A stretch of DNA of 64,000 nt from UBA11740 sp049273695 (lineage in GTDB: Bacteria; Acidobacteriota; Blastocatellia; Pyrinomonadales; Pyrinomonadaceae): contig JBASRE010000036.1 in NCBI GenBank assembly GCA_049273695.1, forward strand, positions 225,164 through 289,163, given 5' to 3'. The number at the start of each line of letters is the position of its first letter. Position 1 is the stretch's first letter. Shown here piece by piece: positions 34,582-41,568 of the stretch. Both the position numbers and the translations under genes were made by a program. The notes beneath the pieces are model-generated. The model had not been told where the DNA came from and searched no databases. It was given only the letters and a program-made list of their open reading frames with translations.

Positions 34582-37304
34582 CAACCGCTGCCGTCCGAGC
34601 CGCGCCTGCAAGCGCCGGCTACATAGTTCCGCTCGACGAGGCAACGCTTCCCGAGCTCGTCGGCGGCAAGGCGCATAACCTCTGCCTCATCGCGGAGCTT
34701 GGCCTTCGTGTGCCCAGCGGCTTTGTCGTCACCGCACACGCTTTCGATTCGCACCTGGAAGAGAATGATCTGGCCGAGAAGATCCGCGCGCTGCCTCAGT
34801 GGCAGACCCGATCGCTTGCCGGCGAGCTCGGTCTCGCGAGCCAACGGCAGTTGTCGGCGCGCATTCGCGAACTCATTGTAAATACTCCGCTTTCGCCAAA
34901 GCTTTGCAATTCGTTGGCTGCGTCCGCCGAGGCGTTGCTCAATCGTGGGCCAGTCGTCGTGCGCAGCTCGGCTATCGGCGAGGATTCAGCGCGAGCCTCG
35001 TTCGCCGGGCAGCTTGATTCCTTTCTTCACGTGCGAACTTTGCCAGAGTTGGAGAATGCCTTGCTGGCCTGTTGGGCTTCATGTTGGTCCGAACGCGCGA
35101 TCGCATACCGCGCCGCTCGAGGGTTTGAAGTTCGGGGCATGGGTGTCGTCGTGCAAACCCAGGTTGACGCGCTTGCCGCAGGCGTTCTGTTCACGCGTAC
35201 CGCCGAAGGAGCAATGCTGGTCGAACACACGCCAGGACTTGGTGACGCGCTCGTGGCCGGCGCGATCGATCCCGGGCGCTTCCTGCTACAGCGAAACGGG
35301 TCCGGATTCCAGGCGCTTTCCGCCGGCGAGCGATCCATCAAGAGCGTCGAAAACCTGTTGTTCTCTCGAGCAAGGCTCGCCGAGCTTGCCCGGCTCGCCG
35401 CGATGCTCGAAGAAGGGCTCGGCGGAGCACAGGACGTAGAGTGGGCCATCGACCAGGCGGACTTGCTGTACATCGTGCAGTCACGTCCGATCACCGCCAC
35501 CGTGACTGTAAACGCGCCGCCGCCGCGTGGACGGCCGGTGCGCTGGTCGGATGCCAACATCAATGAGAACTTCCCGGCCCCCGTCTCCCCCTTTCTGTAC
35601 TCAATCGCGAGCGCTGGTTACGCCCACTATTTTCGGAACCTGGCCCGTGCCTTTGGGCTGTCGCGCCGGCGAATCAATGCGATGGACGACGCGCTCCGCC
35701 ACATCATCGGCGTTCACGGGGCGAGGATGTATTACAACCTGACGAACATCCACACGGTGCTTCGCACATCGCCCTTCGGCGACGACCTGGTGGTTGCATT
35801 TAACAGCTTCGTCGGAGCGAGTGGATCGCTAGGAGCGCCGCCGGTCAAGAGCGGCCGGCTGCGCGAATTCGCCGAGCTTGTTGTGATAGCCGTAAAGACC
35901 TCATGGCTTTATCTCTTCCTCGGGCGACGTGTAGCGTCGTTCGAACAACTCGTTGACGACTTTGCCGAGCGCACTGAACCGCAACGGCTCGGGGCCCTGC
36001 CCCTTCGCGATCTTCGGCTACTGCTCAACGAGCTGATGGACATCCGCTGTCATCGATGGACCAACGCCAGCCTGGCCGACGCGGCCGCTATGGTGTGTTA
36101 CGCGATGCTGCGCCGTCAGGTCGAACAAGTCAGCGACGGCAACCGCCCCGGGGCGCTGCACAATACTCTTCTCAAAGCCATTCCCGAGCTCGTGAGCGGA
36201 GAGCCTGTGCAACACCTCTGGGAGCTGTCGCGGGCCGTTCGCGCTGAACCGGCGCTTCGCAATTTGTTTGAGTACGAAGCGGAATCAGTTGTTGACCAGC
36301 TCGCAGTCAATCCAGAGTTTACCGATTTCCGCGCGCGGTTCGAGGAGTACTTGCAACGATGGGGTTTCCGTTGTTCCGCGGAACTCATGCTCACGGCGCC
36401 AAGCTTTCAGGAACAACCTGAGCTGCTGGTTGAAACCATTCGCGCCTATGCACGTCTGGACGGCGAATCTCCGGCTGCGACCCTGAGCCGGCAACTGGCT
36501 GAGCGCGAGCATGAAACGCGGCGCCTACTGCGAAAGTTGCGCAACCGCCCGATCTCCCGTTGGCTGCCCTTCGTCAGCCGTGCTGCCGTCTTACGCACCG
36601 TGCTCCGCTGGACGCAAGCCGCCATTGCCTACCGGGAGCGAGCGCGACTCAAGCAGGCGCTTCTGTACAGCCGCTGTCGCCGCCTCGCGCTCGCGCTAGG
36701 CGATCGGCTGGTGGCGCGCGGGCATCTGGCCGAGCAAGAGGATGTCTTCTGGTTGACTGTTGCGGAGGTCGACGAGCTTGCGGGCGGGAGCGCCATGTTC
36801 CCGCACCACGTGCAGGAACTTACGGCCCTTCGCAAGCGCGCGCACGAGCACCTCGCGGCGATGCACCCCTCGGACAATTTCACTCTTACTGAAGGAGACT
36901 ATCTCCCGCTGGATGGAGCGTTGCAGACTGGCGTCGAAACATCGCCGCGAAACGGTCACGCCAACCCGGCCAACGGAGGTCCGCGCACGCTGCGAGGCGC
37001 GGGTGCATGCGGAGGCCGCGCGACCGGCCGCGCTGTCGTTCTATGCGACGCGAGTGAAGCAGGCCGCCTGGCCGCGGAGGATATCCTGATTACACGTCAG
37101 ACAGACCCGGGATGGGCGCCAGTCTTTTTCCTCATCAAGGGCCTGGTTATCGAACGCGGAGGCATGCTTTCACACGGAGCGATTGTGGCGCGCGAATTCG
37201 GAATTCCATGCGTCGTCGGTGTAGCGCATGCCACGCGTGAACTCTTCCAGGCGGGACGGGTTGAAGTTAACGGCGATCGAGGGGAGGTCCATGTCCTCGA
37301 TTAA
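34578..37304 (+). CDS. PEP-synthase/rifampin-phosphotransferase-like phosphotransferase
   Basis: A 908-residue enzyme with three parts. The first is an N-terminal ATP-grasp PPDK_N domain (about 15-315; LVGGKAHNLCLI, VVVRSSAIGEDS, ASFAGQLDSFL, QDVEWAID, YIVQSRPI). The second is a long middle domain (about 320-800) unlike PEP-synthase barrels. The third is a C-terminal swivelling domain with the phospho-histidine in GGMLSHGAIVAREFGIPCVVG (His866). The order ATP domain, acceptor domain, His domain is that of rifampin phosphotransferase, not of true PEP synthase, which has a C-terminal PEP barrel. The middle domain should bind the molecule to be phosphorylated. In a lipid operon that is likely a lipid or head-group alcohol, not an antibiotic; this is inference. 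Confidence 0.8.
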   Translation: MTTAAVRAAPASAGYIVPLDEATLPELVGGKAHNLCLIAELGLRVPSGFVVTAHAFDSHLEENDLAEKIRALPQWQTRSLAGELGLASQRQLSARIRELIVNTPLSPKLCNSLAASAEALLNRGPVVVRSSAIGEDSARASFAGQLDSFLHVRTLPELENALLACWASCWSERAIAYRAARGFEVRGMGVVVQTQVDALAAGVLFTRTAEGAMLVEHTPGLGDALVAGAIDPGRFLLQRNGSGFQALSAGERSIKSVENLLFSRARLAELARLAAMLEEGLGGAQDVEWAIDQADLLYIVQSRPITATVTVNAPPPRGRPVRWSDANINENFPAPVSPFLYSIASAGYAHYFRNLARAFGLSRRRINAMDDALRHIIGVHGARMYYNLTNIHTVLRTSPFGDDLVVAFNSFVGASGSLGAPPVKSGRLREFAELVVIAVKTSWLYLFLGRRVASFEQLVDDFAERTEPQRLGALPLRDLRLLLNELMDIRCHRWTNASLADAAAMVCYAMLRRQVEQVSDGNRPGALHNTLLKAIPELVSGEPVQHLWELSRAVRAEPALRNLFEYEAESVVDQLAVNPEFTDFRARFEEYLQRWGFRCSAELMLTAPSFQEQPELLVETIRAYARLDGESPAATLSRQLAEREHETRRLLRKLRNRPISRWLPFVSRAAVLRTVLRWTQAAIAYRERARLKQALLYSRCRRLALALGDRLVARGHLAEQEDVFWLTVAEVDELAGGSAMFPHHVQELTALRKRAHEHLAAMHPSDNFTLTEGDYLPLDGALQTGVETSPRNGHANPANGGPRTLRGAGACGGRATGRAVVLCDASEAGRLAAEDILITRQTDPGWAPVFFLIKGLVIERGGMLSHGAIVAREFGIPCVVGVAHATRELFQAGRVEVNGDRGEVHVLD

Positions 37305-37956
37305 ATTGATTTACGACTACTGGCGTGAGCGTTATCCGGCAAGCGTGTTCGTGCCCTTCGCCATCTTGCTCGCGGCCGCGGGGGCCGCCGCGGGAGGATC
37401 GCTCCCCACAGTTCGCGAGGCCCTAAGAAGTTGCATCCTCGCTTACACGTTGGTTTTGGTTTTCCGCATCGTCGATGACGTCGCCGACCTCGGTAGCGAC
37501 CGCCTGCGTTATCCGGGCAGAGTGTTGGTCCGGGTATCGAGTCGAACTCCGATCGTTGTGCTGGCGTTGGTGATCGCTTTCGGCGACGTCCTGATGATGA
37601 TGTCCCAACCGCGCCCTGCCGCCCGCATTGCTGTCTTTGCGGGAATTTCGATCTTCCTTGGGCTTTGGTATCACCGGCGGGCGCGCCTTCGCGCAGGTCC
37701 ACTCGCCGGCGCGCATATCCTGCTCCTCAAGTATCCGGCTATTTCTCTTTTGACCTGTGCGAGCTGGGACAGCCTGACGCTTCACACCACGCTCCCCTCG
37801 CTCGGCGCGATCTATCTTGGCTTGTGCATTTACGAACAGGTTAGTGACCGCGCGGTTCGCCAGTCGCGCGGAGCCCCGTTGATTTTCGCCGCGGAGTTGG
37901 GACTTCTTGCCGGACTTCCAGTGCTCGCGCTTTCGACCGGAGGTTTCCTGCGATGA
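37291..37956 (+). CDS. UbiA-superfamily membrane prenyltransferase-like protein
   Basis: A 221-residue membrane protein with about six hydrophobic helices. The start at 37291 is set by GGGGAGG just before the ATG, which lies inside the end of the previous gene (14-bp overlap). RIVDDVADLGSDRLRYPGR matches the first Asp-rich motif of UbiA enzymes. A second Asp-rich motif is less clear (YEQVSDRAVRQ, near 180-190), and it is shorter than usual, about 280 residues being typical. UbiA members move prenyl or related groups to aromatic or glycerol-phosphate acceptors; archaeal DGGGP synthase, the enzyme just before CarS, is one. The overlap with the next gene is ATGA. Confidence 0.72.
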   Translation: MSSIKLIYDYWRERYPASVFVPFAILLAAAGAAAGGSLPTVREALRSCILAYTLVLVFRIVDDVADLGSDRLRYPGRVLVRVSSRTPIVVLALVIAFGDVLMMMSQPRPAARIAVFAGISIFLGLWYHRRARLRAGPLAGAHILLLKYPAISLLTCASWDSLTLHTTLPSLGAIYLGLCIYEQVSDRAVRQSRGAPLIFAAELGLLAGLPVLALSTGGFLR

Positions 37957-38945
37957 CCATGACAGCAACTGCGCTGCAAATTGAAGCGGTCGAGTCCGTG
38001 CGACCCGCGTCCAAATTTGAGAGAGTTCCGTGTTACTACTGCCAGGCCACGGAAACGGTGCCCTTTCTCACCGCTCAGGATGATCTCACCGGCAAGCCCG
38101 GGACCTTCACCTTTATTACGTGCGCGCGCTGCGGACTTTGCTATCAGAACCCGCGGCTCGGCATCGAGCACGTCAAGGCCTTTTACGATCAGGAGTACAT
38201 CGCCCACCGAAAGAAGACAACCTGGGGCCCGCTTACCGGTTTTTTCAACTGGGTGATGGATCGACATGACCGGCAGAAGGAAAAACTCGTGCTCCGGTAC
38301 GTCGCGCTCGATCCCGAGAGTGAGGTTCTCGACGTCGGGTGCGCCGTCGGAACCTTCTTACAGAAAGTGCGCGCGGGTTATGGCGCTCGCGTTGTCGGCG
38401 TCGACTTCAAGGATCTACGCGACTGCCCGTCGCTCGAAGGCGTCGAGTTCCACTGCGGTCTTTTCTACGAGCAGCCGCTCGAGCATGAACGGTTCGACGC
38501 TATTACGATGTGGCATTTTCTCGAACACGATTACGATCCCGTCCGCACACTTCAGACGGCCAAAGATCTGCTGAAGGCGTCCGGTCGCCTCGTGATCGAG
38601 GTCCCCCGACTGGACTCGCTCACCTTCCGGCTCTACGGCAATCGGTGGCCCGGCCTGCAGGCGCCACAGCACACCGTGCTTTATGACCGCGAGATGCTGT
38701 TGCGCATGGTCCGGAAGGCAGGGCTGGAGGTCGTCGACTATTTGCCCTACGGCGCGTTCCCGGCATTCTTTTACTTCTTTGCCGGAGCAGCCTTCAAGCT
38801 ACTAAAGGGTAAGGGTCTCAATCTATCGAAGGCCATCTATCCCTACTTTGTCGGGCAGATATTATTTGCCCCGATCCTGGCTTTCGAAAAGCACCTCAAC
38901 TTTGCGATGCAGACCGTAATCTGCAGGCGGGAGGATCAAGCATGA
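37953..38945 (+). CDS. SAM-dependent methyltransferase with N-terminal zinc-finger-like motif
   Basis: A 330-residue class I methyltransferase. CYYCQ...CARCGLCYQNPR at about 26-60 is a Cys4 zinc-ribbon-like start common in type-11/12 methyltransferases. The SAM site is VLDVGCAVGTFLQ (about 126-138), and FDAITMWHFLEHDYDP is the post-motif. A hydrophobic stretch near 265-310 suggests membrane contact. A methyl group on a lipid chain, head group or quinone-like ring is possible. It is coupled on both sides by 4-bp overlaps. Confidence 0.85.
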   Translation: MTMTATALQIEAVESVRPASKFERVPCYYCQATETVPFLTAQDDLTGKPGTFTFITCARCGLCYQNPRLGIEHVKAFYDQEYIAHRKKTTWGPLTGFFNWVMDRHDRQKEKLVLRYVALDPESEVLDVGCAVGTFLQKVRAGYGARVVGVDFKDLRDCPSLEGVEFHCGLFYEQPLEHERFDAITMWHFLEHDYDPVRTLQTAKDLLKASGRLVIEVPRLDSLTFRLYGNRWPGLQAPQHTVLYDREMLLRMVRKAGLEVVDYLPYGAFPAFFYFFAGAAFKLLKGKGLNLSKAIYPYFVGQILFAPILAFEKHLNFAMQTVICRREDQA

Positions 38946-39727
38946 CTAAGCGTAGGCGTATTCTACGCTCGGCAGGATTTCTTCTGGCCGGCTCGTTTCT
39001 GATGCTGCTGGCCGCGATTCCTACGCTTTTCCTGGCGCGCCGCTTCTATTCCGAAGTCATCGCCCGCTGGATCGGGCGCACCGTTCTTCGCATCTGGAGT
39101 ATTGACTACACTACACACTATTCCGAGCCGCTCCAGGACGGCCAGACTGTCTACATTTCGAACCACACCTCGACGCTCGATGTCATGCTCTTAATTTCGC
39201 TCGGGTTACCGCGCGCGCGGTTTTTTCTTTCCGGGTACCTGCGCAAATTGCCCGTCGTGTTGATCATTGGATACATCATCCGTGTCTTTTGGACCGTGCC
39301 TCAGGAGTTTCCGGAGCGAAGACGCCAGATTTTCCGCCGCGCCGACCGCATCCTGCGACGCACCGGCGATTCAGTGTACCTAAGCCCGGAAGGCAAGTGC
39401 GTCACGACGGGCGAAATCGGCTCCTTTAATAAAGGAGCATTTCATCTCGCCACCAGCCTCAAGGCGCCTATCGTCCCGATCTACATTCACATCCCGCCGA
39501 AAGTGCAGGGGTGGAGAGGTTACAGCGCCCAACCGGGGACCGTCGACGTCTACTTCCTTCCCGCTATCGACACGTCGTCGTGGCGGCTTGAGGACCTCGA
39601 GACCAACCGGGATCGAGTGCGCGCTCTCTACGTCCGCGTGCACGACGCGATGCGCGCAGACGGCAGGCTTCCGGCGGACCTTGGCATCGAGCCGCTGCAA
39701 CTCAAAGTCATGAGGGCCGCCGTATGA
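38942..39727 (+). CDS. PlsC-type lysophospholipid acyltransferase
   Basis: A 261-residue acyltransferase with an N-terminal membrane helix (about 10-32). The catalytic block NHTSTLD (HX4D, about 74-80) and the phosphate-binding block SPEGKC (about 148-153; usual FPEGT) are present, and APIVPIYI is block IV. It transfers an acyl group to a glycerol-phosphate or lyso-lipid. It is joined by ATGA overlaps to the methyltransferase and the acyl-AMP ligase. Confidence 0.88.
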   Translation: MTKRRRILRSAGFLLAGSFLMLLAAIPTLFLARRFYSEVIARWIGRTVLRIWSIDYTTHYSEPLQDGQTVYISNHTSTLDVMLLISLGLPRARFFLSGYLRKLPVVLIIGYIIRVFWTVPQEFPERRRQIFRRADRILRRTGDSVYLSPEGKCVTTGEIGSFNKGAFHLATSLKAPIVPIYIHIPPKVQGWRGYSAQPGTVDVYFLPAIDTSSWRLEDLETNRDRVRALYVRVHDAMRADGRLPADLGIEPLQLKVMRAAV

Positions 39728-41568
39728 CGCACGACTTCCGCTCGCTGGTCTCCATGCTGCGTCACCGGGCGCTGCAGCAGGGGAACCGTCGCGCCTACAC
39801 TTTTCTAGTCGACGGCGAAACTGAGAACGCGGCACTAACCTATGAACAACTGGATCGCGGCGCGCGCGCCATCGCCGCCACCCTCGCTGATCGAGGAGCG
39901 AGCCCGGGAGATCGTGCCATTCTGCTTTACCCGCCGGGCCTGGATTTCATAACCGCGTTCTTCGGCGCGATCTACGCGGGCGTGATCGCCGTACCGTGCT
40001 ATCCACCTCACCGGTTGCAGCTCGCTCGCTCGCTGCCGCGCCTGTCAGCGATCATAGCCAATGCCGAGCCCAGCGTTGTCCTTTGCCCCACGGAAGTCAC
40101 GGCCCTTTCCGCCTGGGTTGCGCATGTTCCGGCGCTTGGTGCGCTTCCATGGATCGCCACCGATACACTCGGGGACGACGCAGCCACCTCGTGGAAAGAA
40201 CCTGATGCCGGCCCGTCAACGCTGGCCTTCCTTCAGTACACTTCGGGTTCGACTGCCGCACCGCGTGCGGTGATGGTCACGCACGGTAACCTCCTCCACA
40301 ACCTCGCCGTCGCCAATCACGTGGAAGAGAATGACGACGACAGCGTTTCGGTTTCCTGGCTGCCGGTCATCCACGATATGGGGCTGATCGAAGGAGTTCT
40401 CCAGCCGGCTTACGCGGGATATCCGGCCTATCTGATGGCGCCCGCCACTTTTCTACAACGTCCCATCAGTTGGCTGCGAGCGATCACTAAATATCGCGCC
40501 ACCAACAGCGGTGGTCCCAACTTCGCATATGACCTCTGTACTCGAAAGATCCGCGCTGAGCAGCGTGACACGCTCGACCTTTCAAGTTGGCGCGTCGCCT
40601 ACAACGGCGCCGAGCCTATTCGTAGCGGTACCTTGACCGCCTTCAATGCGGCCTTCCGCGATTGCGGCTTTCGGTGGAAGTCCTTTTATCCGGTTTACGG
40701 CCTGGCCGAATCAACGCTTGTAGTCACCAGCGGTCGCCGCACCTACGAGCCGGTGTTTCTCGACGCCAATGCCTCCGCTCTGCGCGAGGGAAAAATTGAG
40801 GAAGCCTCGCCAGGTGGGTCATGCCAACGAGTCTCACTGGTATCGAGTGGACCGCCGACGTTCGGCTCGCGCCTGCTCATCGTCAATCCCGACACCTGTC
40901 GGCGTTGCGCGCCTCGCGAGATCGGTGAGATTTGGCTCTCTTCGCCGAGCGTTGCAAAAGGCTACTGGCGGCGCGAGGAGGAAACTTTGCAGACTTTTGG
41001 CGCCCTGCTCGCTGACGATGGAAGCGGACCGTATCTGCGCACGGGTGACCTTGGCGCCCTCATCGACGGCGAGTTGTTTGTCGCGGGACGACTCAAAGAT
41101 CTACTGATCGTACGCGGGTTTAAACACTACCCGCAGGATCTCGAGTTGACGGTTGAGCGCCAGCACCCGGCCATCCGTCCAGGCTGTACCGCCGTATTCG
41201 CTCTCGAGGCGCACGACGACGAGCGTATCGCCGTCGCCGCCGAAGTTGATCCGCGGCGCCTGGAGATCGCGCGGACGAATCCTCCGGAATTCCGCGCCGC
41301 GCCGTTTCTCTTACGCGAGGGCGCGCGTGCGATCTCTGAACTCATAGGAACGATTCGCCGGGCCGTCGCAGAGATTCACGGCGTTCAACTCCACACGGTC
41401 GCTCTTCTGAGGCCCGGGGCGCTTCCGAAAACATCCAGCGGCAAGATTCGCCATCGCGACTGTGCCCTGGCCTTATCTGGCGGGCAATTGGCCGAGATTG
41501 TTCGGTGGGTCCAACCCGACGTGGGACTACCGCATTCTGGAGCTGCGCTTATGCGGAGCGAGATATGA
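39724..41568 (+). CDS. Fatty acyl-AMP ligase (FAAL)
   Basis: A 614-residue ANL-superfamily enzyme with LQYTSGSTAAPRAVMV (about 170-185), WLPVIHDMGLIEG, YGLAEST, TGDLG, GRLKDLLIVRGFKHYPQDLE and KTSSGKIRH (C-terminal Lys). WLPxxHDMGLI and the hinge after GRxKDLIIxRG are FAAL marks, so it should make acyl-AMP and load it on a carrier protein instead of forming acyl-CoA. The carrier is the N-terminal domain of the next gene, whose ATG overlaps this stop. It thus feeds the thioester reductase. Confidence 0.9.
   Translation: MTHDFRSLVSMLRHRALQQGNRRAYTFLVDGETENAALTYEQLDRGARAIAATLADRGASPGDRAILLYPPGLDFITAFFGAIYAGVIAVPCYPPHRLQLARSLPRLSAIIANAEPSVVLCPTEVTALSAWVAHVPALGALPWIATDTLGDDAATSWKEPDAGPSTLAFLQYTSGSTAAPRAVMVTHGNLLHNLAVANHVEENDDDSVSVSWLPVIHDMGLIEGVLQPAYAGYPAYLMAPATFLQRPISWLRAITKYRATNSGGPNFAYDLCTRKIRAEQRDTLDLSSWRVAYNGAEPIRSGTLTAFNAAFRDCGFRWKSFYPVYGLAESTLVVTSGRRTYEPVFLDANASALREGKIEEASPGGSCQRVSLVSSGPPTFGSRLLIVNPDTCRRCAPREIGEIWLSSPSVAKGYWRREEETLQTFGALLADDGSGPYLRTGDLGALIDGELFVAGRLKDLLIVRGFKHYPQDLELTVERQHPAIRPGCTAVFALEAHDDERIAVAAEVDPRRLEIARTNPPEFRAAPFLLREGARAISELIGTIRRAVAEIHGVQLHTVALLRPGALPKTSSGKIRHRDCALALSGGQLAEIVRWVQPDVGLPHSGAALMRSEI

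Noticed and set aside
34014..34844. Long minus-strand open frame of 276 codons
   Set aside because: It lies antisense to the CarS-like gene and the RPH-like start, has low-complexity Arg/Ala-rich sequence and no SD; it is a GC-driven shadow.
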